From the NCBI GenBank assembly GCA_023135905.1, contig JAGLSE010000101.1, positions 1 through 38,817 of the forward strand: a DNA stretch of 38,817 nucleotides. Direction: 5' to 3'. The notes under the pieces were generated by a model. That model saw nothing but the letters and a program-made list of their open reading frames with translations, searched no databases and had not been told where the DNA came from. This DNA is from Candidatus Omnitrophota bacterium (lineage in GTDB: Bacteria > Omnitrophota > Gorgyraeia > Duberdicusellales > 4484-171). Numbering within the stretch: position 1 is the stretch's first letter; the number at the start of each line of letters is the position of its first letter. Positions 25,143 to 34,842 of this stretch are shown here, in pieces. Both the position numbers and the translations under genes were made by a program.

Positions 25143-26483
25143 ATGAGTATTTTGGAAAAATTAAAAGATAAAGAATCAAAACTAGCAGTAGTTGGCCTTG
25201 GTTATGTCGGATTACCGTTAGCTGTTGAATTTGGTAAAGTAGTTGAGACTATCGGTTTTGATTTGAATTCAAAACGGGTAGCAGAATTAAAAAATAATAT
25301 TGATCATAATGATGAGACTACAGCAAAAGATTTAAAATCTGCAAAATTTATTGAATTTACAAATAACCCTGAAAAATTAAAAGAAGCCCAATGTATAATC
25401 GTGGCAGTGCCGACCCCAATATCAAAGAATAAACAACCGGATTTATCTTGTCTTGAAAACGCGTCCAGGATTGTCGGAGAAAATTTAATGAGAGGTTCAA
25501 TAATAGTTTTTGAATCAACAGTTTATCCTGGAGTAACCGAAGATATTTGTGTGCCTATATTAGAGAAAACTTCAGGACTTAAATATATGGATGATTTTAA
25601 AGTGGGTTATTCACCGGAAAGAATAAATCCCGGGGATAAAGAACATACAGTTAGAAAAATATTAAAAGTTGTATCTGGATGTGATAAAGAAAGCTTAGAA
25701 CAAATTGCGGAAATCTACGAGTTAGTTATAGATGTCGGAGTATATAAAGCAGAATCAATTAAATGTGCGGAAGCAGCAAAAGTAATAGAAAATACCCAAC
25801 GAGATTTAAATATTGCTTTGATGAACGAACTTTCGATTATTTTTAATAAAATGGGAATAGATACATTAAGCGTTTTAGAAGCTGCCGGAACAAAATGGAA
25901 TTTTATTAAAATGAGACCAGGACTAGTTGGAGGACATTGTATTGGAGTAGACCCTTATTATTTAACTTATAAAGCCGAAGAAATAGGGTATCAACCTCAG
26001 GTTATTTTGTCTGGTCGGAGAATAAATGATGGAATGGGTAAATATATAGCCGAACAGACAGTTAAAAAACTTATTGAAGAGGGCGATACCGTGAAAGGCT
26101 CAAAGATTATAGTTTTCGGAATTACGTTTAAAGAAAATGTGTCTGATATTCGTAATTCACGAGTAATAGATATAATAACTGAATTAAAAGAATATGGAAT
26201 AAATGTAATTATTTGTGACCCTTTAGCTGATAAAGATCAAGTTGAACATGAATATGGCATAGAGTTAACTGATTATAATCCGGATATACAAGCTAATGGA
26301 ATAATTATCGCTGTAAACCATGATAATTTTAAACAAATTCTGACAGTACAAATAATTAAAAAACATCTAAATGTTCGAAGCGAAACGACGAACATCTCCA
26401 GTAAAGGTATTGTTATAGATATCAAAGGAATTTTTCATCCGACGGTTTTTGAAAATACCGGATTATTATATTGGAGATTGTGA
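25143..26483 (+). CDS. tviB: UDP-GlcNAc/GalNAc-type nucleotide sugar dehydrogenase (TviB-like)
   Basis: The enzyme oxidises a UDP-HexNAc at C6 to the uronic acid using NAD. The N terminus ([20 protein letters not shown]) is the Rossmann motif, VPTPI and ESTVYPG follow, and the catalytic Cys is residue 266 in [31 protein letters not shown] and [17 protein letters not shown] closely recall TviB of Vi antigen synthesis and WbpO. Length, 446 aa, is a little longer than TviB. It is the last clear polysaccharide gene before the type II secretion operon. Confidence 0.92.
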   Translation: MSILEKLKDKESKLAVVGLGYVGLPLAVEFGKVVETIGFDLNSKRVAELKNNIDHNDETTAKDLKSAKFIEFTNNPEKLKEAQCIIVAVPTPISKNKQPDLSCLENASRIVGENLMRGSIIVFESTVYPGVTEDICVPILEKTSGLKYMDDFKVGYSPERINPGDKEHTVRKILKVVSGCDKESLEQIAEIYELVIDVGVYKAESIKCAEAAKVIENTQRDLNIALMNELSIIFNKMGIDTLSVLEAAGTKWNFIKMRPGLVGGHCIGVDPYYLTYKAEEIGYQPQVILSGRRINDGMGKYIAEQTVKKLIEEGDTVKGSKIIVFGITFKENVSDIRNSRVIDIITELKEYGINVIICDPLADKDQVEHEYGIELTDYNPDIQANGIIIAVNHDNFKQILTVQIIKKHLNVRSETTNISSKGIVIDIKGIFHPTVFENTGLLYWRL

Positions 26484-26593
26484 AAAATTAATAACTCCCC
26501 TTTTATCTAAAACACATTTTTTATTCAGATGCGGGTTTGGATTATGGTTTAAATAATAATGGTTATAAATTCTTATAAGAAAGGTTATAAATT

Positions 26594-28288
26594 GTGAAAA
26601 AGGCGTTTGTGAAAGATCGGTTAATCGGTGAAATATTATTAGAGAAAAGTATTGTTACAGCTGAACAGCTTAAACTTGCCTTAGATGTTCAAAAAGAAAA
26701 AGGCGGATATCTTTGCTCAATCATAATCGAGTTAAGATTTGCCCAACCTCAGGAAGTATTAAAAATTTTGTCCTGCCAGCTAAATGTACCATATTTTGAA
26801 TTAGAAAATACAAAAATAGATGAGAAGGTAATAGAAAAGGTTCCCGTTAGAATCGCACTGTATTATAAATTGATGCCTTATAAATTTGAAAACGGAGAGT
26901 TGTCTGTTGTATTAGAAGATCCATTGGATATACATAAGCTAGATGATCTAAGGTTGCTTTTAGATACAGATATTTTAGTTTATTTAAGTTATAAAAAGGA
27001 CATTTTGGACACTATACAGAAATACTATGGAGTAGGAGCAGATATCTTAGATGAAATTATGGCTAGACCGGATGTAGAGAAAAAGATTAAAGGTAGAGCT
27101 TCAATTATAAAAGATTTAGAATCATCAGGTGACGATGCTTCAATTGTTAAGTTTGTAAATCAAATTTTTACTCAAGCTGTTGAAGATAGTGTTACAGATA
27201 TACATATTGAACCGTTTGAGAATGAAACTAAAATACGTTTCCGTATAGACGGATTTTTATATGAAGTGCCAATACCGGAATCAATAAAATTATTTCATCA
27301 ATCAATTATTTCTAGAATTAAGATTTTGTCTAATTTAGATATTGCTGAACACAGATTGCCCCAAGACGGCAGGATGGCAATAAGAATAAAAGGTGAAGAG
27401 ATAGAATTTAGAGTTTCTATTTTGCCGTCTTATTTTGGCGAATCTGTTCAAATTAGAATTTTAAGTAAAAAATCATTTTTAGATTCGGCTAATTTGGGTT
27501 TATCAGAAGAAGCTCTTAAGAAAGTGGAATTTTTAGTGGATAAACCCCATGGAATAGTTTTTGTGACCGGTCCAACAGGGAGCGGGAAAACTACCAGTCT
27601 TTATGCATTTTTAAATAAAAAGAATCGGTCTGAGGTTAAGATAATTACCACTGAAGACCCAGTAGAATATCAGATAAGAGGTATAATCCAGATCCCGATA
27701 CATACAAAGATCGGGTTAACCTTTGCTGAAGGGTTAAGGTCTATATTAAGACATGACCCTGATATAATAATGGTTGGTGAAGTTCGTGATCCTGAAACAG
27801 CAGAGATTACTATTCGTTCCTCTATGACTGGTCATTTAGTCTTCTCAACGCTTCATACTAACGATGCTTCTAGTGCTCCTACTCGTCTTATTGATATGGG
27901 CATAGAACCTTTTTTAGTCGCGTCATCTATTGAAGGTATAATTGCTCAGAGATTGGTAAGAGTATTATGTCCTAAATGTAAGAATAAAGTTAAAGTTAAG
28001 AGTTCTTTTTTTAATGAGGAAGATTTTAATATTAAAGAGGATATTATTGAAGTTTTTGAGAGTAAGGGGTGTCCAGACTGCCGGTTTACCGGATTTAGAG
28101 GTAGGACTGCTATCTTTGAAATATTAGTCGTTAACGATGAAATTAGAGGATTGATTTTTGAAAGGGTTACTAGTCAAGTTATCAAGAAAAAGGCTTTGTC
28201 TTATGGAATGGAAACATTGCGTAAAGATGGATTAAGAAAAGTTTTAAATGGTATTACGACTTTAAGTGAAGTTATGCGGGTAACGTAA
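26594..28288 (+). CDS. gspE: Type II secretion ATPase GspE
   Basis: GspE powers pseudopilus assembly at the inner membrane. An N-terminal T2SSE domain (residues 1-150) is followed by the AAA-type motor: Walker A GPTGSGKT (326-333), Asp box ITTEDPVEY (351-359), Walker B DPDIIMVGEVRD (388-399) and His-box STLHTND (418-424). Cysteines 459, 462, 493 and 496 (CPKC...CPDC) form the zinc site typical of GspE. GTG start with AAAGG upstream. It heads a co-directional operon with tight spacing. Confidence 0.94.
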   Translation: MKKAFVKDRLIGEILLEKSIVTAEQLKLALDVQKEKGGYLCSIIIELRFAQPQEVLKILSCQLNVPYFELENTKIDEKVIEKVPVRIALYYKLMPYKFENGELSVVLEDPLDIHKLDDLRLLLDTDILVYLSYKKDILDTIQKYYGVGADILDEIMARPDVEKKIKGRASIIKDLESSGDDASIVKFVNQIFTQAVEDSVTDIHIEPFENETKIRFRIDGFLYEVPIPESIKLFHQSIISRIKILSNLDIAEHRLPQDGRMAIRIKGEEIEFRVSILPSYFGESVQIRILSKKSFLDSANLGLSEEALKKVEFLVDKPHGIVFVTGPTGSGKTTSLYAFLNKKNRSEVKIITTEDPVEYQIRGIIQIPIHTKIGLTFAEGLRSILRHDPDIIMVGEVRDPETAEITIRSSMTGHLVFSTLHTNDASSAPTRLIDMGIEPFLVASSIEGIIAQRLVRVLCPKCKNKVKVKSSFFNEEDFNIKEDIIEVFESKGCPDCRFTGFRGRTAIFEILVVNDEIRGLIFERVTSQVIKKKALSYGMETLRKDGLRKVLNGITTLSEVMRVT

Positions 28289-28317
28289 TTTTAAATTTAT
28301 GGTTTAATTTATGAATA

Positions 28318-29508
28318 ATGAGTTTATTTGTTTATAAAGCAAAAAAAGGAATTGATGAATTTTTGGATGGGCAGATTGAAGCTTCAACCAAACAAGAAGC
28401 TTTATCAAAAGTTGATTCTTTAGGCCTTTTTTTAATTTCGATTGAGGAAAAGAAATTATTTTCTAAAAATCCTGACAAGGTATACTTAAAAGAAATATTA
28501 GAGTTTACCAATCAATTATCAGTGCTGATGAATTCGGGGTCAACTCTTGTAAATTCACTCAATACATTAATTATTGAAACCGAGCAACCTCGTCTTAACC
28601 CGTTAATTATAAATATAGTATCTGGGGTAAAAGAAGGAAACTCTTTTTCTCAAACTTTGAAGAATTATCCTAAAATTTTTTCTGAATTGTATGTTTCTTT
28701 AGTCGAGGTAGGTGAAACAAGCGGAACGTTAGGTGAAAATTTGATGCGAATAGGAGAGTTTCTTGAAGAAGAGTTAGATTTTAAAACTAATCTAGTCTCT
28801 ATTGCAACCTACCCTCTTTTAATTTTAACTGTTGGATTTTTAACTGTATTAGTTTTACTTAAATTTGTTATACCAAAATTAGTAGATATTTTCCAAGAGA
28901 TAGAACAGACATTACCTGTGTCAACCGCCTGTCTTGTTTATATTTCAGGTATTTTTTCTAAATATTGGTATGTTTTTATAGGTTTAATGGTGCTTTTTGT
29001 TTTTGGGATTAAAAAATATTTTCAAAACGCGAAGAATAAATTGAAATGGGACCGACATAAATTGAGTATAACTGTAATCGGGGGTGTTTTAAAAAAAATT
29101 GAAATCGGCAGGTTAGCCAGAACATTAGCAATACTGTTAAAAAACGGCGTATCTATTTCCCGGGCACTTGTGATATTAGAATTTACAACCCCTAATCTTA
29201 TTTTTCGTCAAGCTATATGTGAAATTAAGGGGCAGATAAATGAAGGGGCATCTTTGAATTCAGCTATGAAGAATACAGGTGTTTTCCCTATGGGATTTAT
29301 AAATGCTGTTACTGTAGGAGAAGATAGTGGAATCTTAGGGGAAGTATTGGAATCTCTTTCTCTTTCTTATAAAAAAGATATTGATAGAAAAATTAAAAAT
29401 TTAATGACTATATTAGAGCCTTTGTTAATAATAGGGTTAGGTTTAATCATAGGGTTTGTTGTTCTTTCAATGTTATTGCCTATATTTAAGATTGATTTTA
29501 ATTTTTAA
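28318..29508 (+). CDS. gspF: Type II secretion inner-membrane platform protein GspF
   Basis: GspF anchors the assembly platform in the inner membrane. The protein (396 aa) starts SLFVYKAKK and contains the repeated T2SSF domain (residues about 55-180 and 260-385) with long hydrophobic segments near residues 155-185, 208-225 and 365-392; VGETSGTLGENLMRIG and VGEDSGILGEVLESLS mark the two repeats. It lies 29 bp after gspE. The same plan is found in PilC of type IV pili, but gspG, gspK and gspL downstream favour type II secretion. Confidence 0.93.
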   Translation: MSLFVYKAKKGIDEFLDGQIEASTKQEALSKVDSLGLFLISIEEKKLFSKNPDKVYLKEILEFTNQLSVLMNSGSTLVNSLNTLIIETEQPRLNPLIINIVSGVKEGNSFSQTLKNYPKIFSELYVSLVEVGETSGTLGENLMRIGEFLEEELDFKTNLVSIATYPLLILTVGFLTVLVLLKFVIPKLVDIFQEIEQTLPVSTACLVYISGIFSKYWYVFIGLMVLFVFGIKKYFQNAKNKLKWDRHKLSITVIGGVLKKIEIGRLARTLAILLKNGVSISRALVILEFTTPNLIFRQAICEIKGQINEGASLNSAMKNTGVFPMGFINAVTVGEDSGILGEVLESLSLSYKKDIDRKIKNLMTILEPLLIIGLGLIIGFVVLSMLLPIFKIDFNF

Positions 29509-29542
29509 TATTTTTTTATGATTTTTATAAAGGGAGGAGTTA

Positions 29543-29929
29543 ATGAAAAAAGGATTTACTTTAGTTGAGTTGATGTTAGTTGTTATTATTATAGGAGTTT
29601 TAGCCTCTTTAGTTATTCCTCAGTTATCAGGGAAGGCCGAACGCGCTAGAAAAATAGCGGCAAAAGCGGATATAGAAGCTAATATCTCATCAGCCTTGGC
29701 TTTATATGAAATGGATATTGGTGAATATCCTCAAAGATTGGAAGATCTAGTTTCAGATTCATCAGACGAAAATGGGAGCGGTCCGTACCTTAAAAAAGTT
29801 CCGAAAGATCCTTGGGGAAATCTATATTATTACAAGTATCCCGCTGATCATAATAAAACTTATGATTTGTCATCTTCAGGAAGGGATAAAACATTAGGTA
29901 ATGAAGATGATATTAATAATTGGGAATAA
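29543..29929 (+). CDS. gspG: Major pseudopilin GspG
   Basis: The main subunit of the pseudopilus is made as a prepilin with a very short leader (MKKG) and cleavage before Phe, FTLVELMLVVIIIGVLASLV, with the Glu5 needed for assembly. The C-terminal half contains DPWGNLYYYKYPADHNKTYD and SSGRDKTLGNEDDINNW, the calcium-binding loop of GspG. AGGGAGG precedes the ATG. 128 aa is the usual size. Confidence 0.95.
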   Translation: MKKGFTLVELMLVVIIIGVLASLVIPQLSGKAERARKIAAKADIEANISSALALYEMDIGEYPQRLEDLVSDSSDENGSGPYLKKVPKDPWGNLYYYKYPADHNKTYDLSSSGRDKTLGNEDDINNWE

Positions 29930-29939
29930 ATAGGACAAA

Positions 29940-30437
29940 ATGGAGAAGGATAAATATTCAATTATAAAACGCGGATTCTGCGGTTTAAAACAGGCATTTA
30001 CTCTTTTAGAACTTTTACTTATTATTTTAATAATTTCAGTTGTTTTAAGTACCAGTCTACCTCTTATTAGAATAAATGTGAAAAATATGGAGTTTAAAAT
30101 ATTTATAAATAAAACATATCTTTTCTTGGATTACGCAAAAGTTCAGGCAGTTCTTAAAAATATTATTTTCAGTGTCAGGTTTAATATGAAAGACAACAAA
30201 ATTTATTTGCTGGCAAAAGGTAAAAATGAAGACCAAAAAACTTTAGAAATTAATGTTCCTAAAAATATATATATTAGATTTGATAACGAAGATCTTCTTT
30301 TTTATCCTGACGGAACATTCCAGGAATTTAAAATAGATATTTTTGATAAAAACAAACGAAACACCATAATTTCAAGCAGCGGGTTTGATGGAAAGATAAA
30401 TGTGATAAAAAAGGCGGAAGACTTTGCTATCTTATGA
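29940..30437 (+). CDS. gspH: Minor pseudopilin, GspH-like
   Basis: A longer leader (residues 1-19, about MEKDKYSIIKRGFCGLKQA) precedes FTLLELLLIILIISVVLSTS, which retains Glu5. The residue before the cleavage site is Ala, not the usual Gly. The rest is a beta-rich domain (YLFLDYAKVQAVLKN, FYPDGTFQEFKIDIFD) that fits GspH/FimT. It starts 10 bp after gspG and precedes gspI-like. GspH versus another minor pseudopilin is judged mainly from order. Confidence 0.75.
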   Translation: MEKDKYSIIKRGFCGLKQAFTLLELLLIILIISVVLSTSLPLIRINVKNMEFKIFINKTYLFLDYAKVQAVLKNIIFSVRFNMKDNKIYLLAKGKNEDQKTLEINVPKNIYIRFDNEDLLFYPDGTFQEFKIDIFDKNKRNTIISSSGFDGKINVIKKAEDFAIL

Positions 30438-30465
30438 ATTATAATTTTTTACCGCAAAATAGAAT

Positions 30466-30837
30466 ATGAATAAAAAAAAAGGGATTCTTTTATTTGAAGT
30501 CGCTTTTGTAGGGTTATTGGCTTCTATATTATCCCTTTTTATTTTTAGAGCCTACGGGCTATTTATAAAATCGGGAATAAAATGTTTGGAATACTCTCAA
30601 TTGATAAGCCTCGCTGAAAAAAAAGTATGGGATATACAAAAGAATAATAGTAAAGATGGAATTGTCGCGGATCTTGATAGGATAAATGGAAATGATAAAT
30701 CTCCTTTCACTTGGCGGTTAGATTTAGAGGCTACTGATTATGAAAACTTAAAAAAAGGTATTCTAACTGTTGCCAGAGCTGACAAAAAGAAAATGTTTTA
30801 TGATACTGTGATATTTTTGAGGGTTAAAGAAGAATGA
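30466..30837 (+). CDS. gspI: Minor pseudopilin, GspI-like
   Basis: A leader of five residues ending KKKG is followed by ILLFEVAFVGLLASILSLFI, a prepilin-type membrane helix with Glu5. At 123 aa it has the size of GspI, and its C-terminal domain (TWRLDLEATDYENLKKGILT) agrees with a GspI-like minor pseudopilin. Its end overlaps the gspJ start in ATGA. It would help form the pseudopilus tip with GspJ and GspK. The gspI name rests on order and size. Confidence 0.72.
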   Translation: MNKKKGILLFEVAFVGLLASILSLFIFRAYGLFIKSGIKCLEYSQLISLAEKKVWDIQKNNSKDGIVADLDRINGNDKSPFTWRLDLEATDYENLKKGILTVARADKKKMFYDTVIFLRVKEE

Positions 30838-31418
30838 ATAGAAGAATGAATAAAGGTTTGACCTTGATAGAGATGTTAGCGGCAGTGACTATTTTTTCTG
30901 TGCTTTCGGTAAGTATGTATTTACTTTTAAATACCGGGATTTCAGTGCGAAAAAAAATAGAATCAAGAGGAGCTCAAATCTTGAATATAAATTTGAAATT
31001 AGATAAACTTTCACAGGAGATAAGAAATATTGTTTTTTTTTCTGAGAATGACTCAAGGTTTAAGGGAAATGAATTAAATATTGAGTTTTATACTCTTTTA
31101 TTCGATTACAATACACATTCTCCTAAAATTACAAAAATCAATTATTTTTTTAATCAAGGGGTTTTATCAAAGAAAACAGAAATTCCTTTTAAAGAACAAA
31201 ATTTCAAAGAATATGGTTTTATTGAGGGGCTCGAAAAAATCAATTTTTCTTATTTTACGGGTAACGGTAATGATGAAGATGCGTTTCAAAATAAATGGGA
31301 AAATATCAAAAAATTACCTAAAGGAATAAAAATAAATCTATTATATAAAGATAAGTCCGGGAAAAAAACTTTTTTTGAAAAATATGTTTTAATATCCAGA
31401 CACGATGAATTTAGATAG
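30834..31418 (+). CDS. gspJ: Minor pseudopilin GspJ
   Basis: The leader MNRRMNKG precedes LTLIEMLAAVTIFSVLSVSM with Glu5, followed by LLLNTGISVRKKIESRG, a sequence shape characteristic of GspJ. The rest is a beta-sheet-rich domain of 150 residues (KINYFFNQGVLSKKTE, INLLYKDKSGKK). At 194 aa the size fits. Translation is probably coupled to gspI through the ATGA overlap. Confidence 0.83.
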   Translation: MNRRMNKGLTLIEMLAAVTIFSVLSVSMYLLLNTGISVRKKIESRGAQILNINLKLDKLSQEIRNIVFFSENDSRFKGNELNIEFYTLLFDYNTHSPKITKINYFFNQGVLSKKTEIPFKEQNFKEYGFIEGLEKINFSYFTGNGNDEDAFQNKWENIKKLPKGIKINLLYKDKSGKKTFFEKYVLISRHDEFR

Positions 31419-31444
31419 GGATTTTAGGAATTGATTTAAATTAT

Positions 31445-32287
31445 ATGAGGAGAAACGGGTTTTTTATTATTTTTTTTTTATGGGTTTTTATTCTTCTATC
31501 CATTTTTTGTTTTGGGTTGGGGTTCAGAACATATCTTGAGGTTAAGAAAACTAAACTTTTATTAAATAGATCCAGAGCTTATTTTTTAGCTTCATCCGGT
31601 GTTAGATTAGCAAGTGTTATCCTAGATAAGGATGATACCGATATTGATGCTTTATTCGATAATTGGGCAGGATTAGTAGAGAAAAAAGTGATTTTTATGC
31701 ATCCGAAAAATGAAGGAAAAATTTTGTTAAGAATCGAAGACGAATCAGCCCGTGTAAATATTAACAAAATGGATAGTACAATTATTGGAAAATTATTTAA
31801 ATATTTGGAGATAAATGATTGGGAAGTAAAAGCTAATTGCGTATTAGATTACATTGATAGTAATAACCAGGCAGATCAATTAAATTCATTTGATTCGGAT
31901 AAAGACGTAAAAAACTCCAGTATATCGGTTCCGGAAGAATTAATGATGGTTAAAAATTTTTCTTCCGAGGATTATAAAAAAATTAAAGATTATATAACGG
32001 TTTTTACACCTGATAATAAAATAAATATAAATACCGCTAAAAAAGAAGTATTGGAGGTATTGCTTGATTCTGATAAAAAAGAGGATGTTTTTGGTGTCAG
32101 ATTTAATGAAAATTCCCAAAAAAAATTCTATACCGGCGATATGATTTTGCCGGATTCGCAAATGTTTAAAGTGTCTTCAAATGTTTTTCGTGTAACAATT
32201 GACGCGGAGGTTGATGAAATTAAAAAAAAAGTTACATGCATAATTAAAAGAGATTCAAATGAAATTTTGTATTGGAATGAAGAATAA
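31445..32287 (+). CDS. gspK: Minor pseudopilin GspK (tip protein)
   Basis: GspK caps the pseudopilus. After MRRNG the hydrophobic helix FFIIFFLWVFILLSIFCFGL lacks Glu5, as expected for GspK. RAYFLASSGVRLA is characteristic, and the inserted helical domain includes ESARVNINKMD and KININTAKKEVLEVL, the helix-hairpin-helix-like part of GspK. 280 aa is somewhat short for the family. Its 3' end overlaps the start of gspL. Confidence 0.87.
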   Translation: MRRNGFFIIFFLWVFILLSIFCFGLGFRTYLEVKKTKLLLNRSRAYFLASSGVRLASVILDKDDTDIDALFDNWAGLVEKKVIFMHPKNEGKILLRIEDESARVNINKMDSTIIGKLFKYLEINDWEVKANCVLDYIDSNNQADQLNSFDSDKDVKNSSISVPEELMMVKNFSSEDYKKIKDYITVFTPDNKININTAKKEVLEVLLDSDKKEDVFGVRFNENSQKKFYTGDMILPDSQMFKVSSNVFRVTIDAEVDEIKKKVTCIIKRDSNEILYWNEE

Positions 32288-33707
32288 TAAAAAAAACAAT
32301 TCAATTTTTAATGACAGGGTTATCACTCCAAAAAAGGGTGGTAAAAACACATTAATTTTGGAATTAGGTAAATTTAAGGTAAAAACCTGCAATCTTATTC
32401 AATTTAAACGAAATACCATGATTTCCGATATGAATGTTTTTGAGTTCGCCCATCAAGTTTCGATAAAAGATTTGGAAGATATTTATGCAAAACTTATAGA
32501 GATAAAACCCGACAATCTTTTTGTCTCCATTCATCGGTCATTTTTCTTGAGGCGACTGTTGAAAATACCATCTCGGGATAAAGTCGAAATAAAAAAAATG
32601 TTGCCATTCCAGCTGTCTAAAGTAGTCCCGCACTTTTTAGATGAAGTTATCTATGATTTTTCTTTGGTAAGCACCAATGAAAAATTCTCAAATGTCGAAA
32701 TTTTTTTTATTAAACATAAAAAGATCGTTGATTTGATTAAATTATTTAAAAAATACAAAACAATTCCGGATTATATTACTATGAGTAGTTGCGGATTAAA
32801 TAATTGGTTAAATTTTCAATATAAAATATTAAAAGAAAACATTTCTTATCCTATAGCATTGATTGATATTGACTGCAGCGTGGGTGAATTTTTGGTTATT
32901 AATGAAAAAGGAATTATTTTTACACGGGCATTTAATTTTTTAGATGATAAACAACTATTAGAAGAAGTTGATCATACCAAGAAAATTTTTGAAAAAGAGT
33001 GGGGAGACACCAAATTTGATAAAACTATTTTTACAGGTATAAAAAATAAATATTTATTAGAGAAAATCAATAAGGGTGAGATTTTGTATATAAAATGTTC
33101 AGATAATTTTTCGATAACTGAAAAGTGTAAAGAAATTGTTTCCTATAAGGCATCTTTGGCTTCTATTTTAGGATTATCTGTGCAGAATATATTGCCTTTA
33201 CTTGAATTTTCTCCACAATCTGTTTGTATTAAAAGAAAAAAAATAGAGAATAGAAAAAAAAATTTGCAGATTGGAGTTATTTTTATCGAAATTCTTTTGA
33301 TTATTGCTACGTTTTTTGGACGTTATCTTTATGACAAAATCAATTATTTGAATTTATTAAATACTAAATTGGAAGGGATTCAGGTTGAAGCTGATTTGTT
33401 AGATGAGGTATCTGATAAGTTTAAAGTAGTTGGTAAGAAATTTATAGGTACAGTTTCTTATTCGGAAATTTTGCATAGTATTATTTCAACAATACCTAAA
33501 GAGAGTAAACTAACAGTTTTAGAATTCAACGATGACGGTAAATTTTTTATAAAAGGATATTCGAGTAATATTTCAAATATTTTTGATATGGTAACCGTTT
33601 TAAATTATTCTAAAATTTTTAAAAATGTAAAAGTTAAATATGCCTCGAAGATTAAATCGAATAATTTAGGGGCAGTTGAATTTTATATTAACGGTGATTG
33701 CGATTAA
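32277..33707 (+). CDS. gspL: GspL, inner-membrane scaffold of type II secretion
   Basis: GspL has an actin-like cytoplasmic domain that binds GspE and a periplasmic ferredoxin-like domain. Here an N-terminal part of about 320 residues (ILELGKFKVKTCN, AVALID-like ALIDIDCSVGEFLVI) resembles GspL/PilM, and a membrane helix (IGVIFIEILLIIATFFG) is followed by a coiled and ferredoxin-like part similar to PilN. Two in-frame starts exist: ATG 32277 (11-base overlap with gspK) and ATG 32259 (29-base overlap). I favour 32277 but cannot settle it. Confidence 0.8.
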   Translation: MKNNKKNNSIFNDRVITPKKGGKNTLILELGKFKVKTCNLIQFKRNTMISDMNVFEFAHQVSIKDLEDIYAKLIEIKPDNLFVSIHRSFFLRRLLKIPSRDKVEIKKMLPFQLSKVVPHFLDEVIYDFSLVSTNEKFSNVEIFFIKHKKIVDLIKLFKKYKTIPDYITMSSCGLNNWLNFQYKILKENISYPIALIDIDCSVGEFLVINEKGIIFTRAFNFLDDKQLLEEVDHTKKIFEKEWGDTKFDKTIFTGIKNKYLLEKINKGEILYIKCSDNFSITEKCKEIVSYKASLASILGLSVQNILPLLEFSPQSVCIKRKKIENRKKNLQIGVIFIEILLIIATFFGRYLYDKINYLNLLNTKLEGIQVEADLLDEVSDKFKVVGKKFIGTVSYSEILHSIISTIPKESKLTVLEFNDDGKFFIKGYSSNISNIFDMVTVLNYSKIFKNVKVKYASKIKSNNLGAVEFYINGDCD

Positions 33708-33729
33708 ATACAAAAGATAATAAGTAAAA

Positions 33730-34272
33730 ATGCAAAAACAGAAAAAAAGAAAATTTTCTAAAAGAGAACAAAAGATTATATACTTTACGTCTTTGCTAAT
33801 CTTATTAATTTTAGTTATAAAAAATATTATTATACCGGTAAGTCAAAAAATACGAGAAATTAATCGAGATATTGATAAAAAAACACTACTCTTAAATAGA
33901 TACGTTAGTTTGATAAGTCAAGGTGAAAACATGGTTTCCTTATATGAAAATTATATAGGATCTTTAAAAACCGAGGATAGAACCGAGGACGAAGTAATTG
34001 CGAAGTTATATTCTGAGATAGAAAAAACAGCTAAAACCTTTAATTTAGTTATTGAAAATATTCAATCTCTCCCTACGAAAATAAAGAATGACAAGAAAGA
34101 AGCTTTTTTAGAGGTAGAATTTGACGGTGATTTTGGTTCAATTTTTCAATTTATTAATCAATTGGAGAATTTACCATTATTTATTAAAGTGTTTTCCTGT
34201 AAATTATTTATTCAGTCAGGGAAGAATAATGGGTTAAGATGTAAAATAACTTTTTCTAAATTATTTTTTTAA
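33730..34272 (+). CDS. gspM: GspM/PilO-like inner-membrane protein
   Basis: A short basic N terminus (KQKKRKFSKREQKIIY) leads into one membrane helix (FTSLLILLILVIKNIIIPV), followed by a coiled segment (REINRDIDKKTLLLNRY) and a ferredoxin-like periplasmic domain (ENIQSLPTKIKNDKKEAFLEVEF-type strands). This is the GspM/PilO plan, and it sits next to gspL, its known partner. Length is 180 aa. The name rests on architecture and position since primary sequence is poorly conserved. Confidence 0.78.
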   Translation: MQKQKKRKFSKREQKIIYFTSLLILLILVIKNIIIPVSQKIREINRDIDKKTLLLNRYVSLISQGENMVSLYENYIGSLKTEDRTEDEVIAKLYSEIEKTAKTFNLVIENIQSLPTKIKNDKKEAFLEVEFDGDFGSIFQFINQLENLPLFIKVFSCKLFIQSGKNNGLRCKITFSKLFF

Positions 34273-34319
34273 AATTTTATTAATATTTGGAATTTGTAAA
34301 AATGAGTTTTATATAAACA

Positions 34320-34775
34320 ATGGTCAGTCTATTAAGAAATTTTTTGTTTTTTGTGTTGATATTCTCTCTATTATATGTATTTTTATCTAAAAAATATATT
34401 TTCGTGGAGGATACCTCGCAGAAAACTTCGGATTCGTTAATTAATTTGGATATAGGTAATAGAAGGGAGAAAAATTATAGTTCATTCCTGAAGGAAATTA
34501 AAAACAAAGAAGTCTTTGTATTACCTAAAATTGATAATAAATTTAAAACTCCTATTGTTAATAAAGATGAACTAAACAAAATAAAAGATAATTTGCGTTT
34601 AGTTGGAATAATTTCCGAAGGGACCTATAAGGTAATAATCGAAGACATAAGGATAAAAAAAACTTTTTATATTAAAGAGGAAGACGTTTTTCTAGAAAAA
34701 ATTAAAGTAATCAAAATAGGTAATAACTCGGTTATTTTGAATTGTTTTGGTGAAGAATTTGAGCTTTATTTATAA
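34320..34775 (+). CDS. gspC: GspC-like inner-membrane protein with HR domain
   Basis: GspC links the inner-membrane platform to the secretin. This 151-aa protein has one N-terminal membrane helix (FLFFVLIFSLLYVFLS) and a C-terminal small beta domain (LRLVGIISEGTYKVIIED ... NNSVILNCFGEEFELYL) that matches the homology-region/PilP fold. It lacks a PDZ or coiled-coil end. It precedes the secretin gene by 67 bp. The call is based on architecture and position. Confidence 0.65.
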   Translation: MVSLLRNFLFFVLIFSLLYVFLSKKYIFVEDTSQKTSDSLINLDIGNRREKNYSSFLKEIKNKEVFVLPKIDNKFKTPIVNKDELNKIKDNLRLVGIISEGTYKVIIEDIRIKKTFYIKEEDVFLEKIKVIKIGNNSVILNCFGEEFELYL

Positions 34776-34842
34776 TTTTTTTTTAGTTGTATAAGGCTTA
34801 AGGAAATAAATATTTATTAATTTAAGTAAAAAAGGATTAGTT

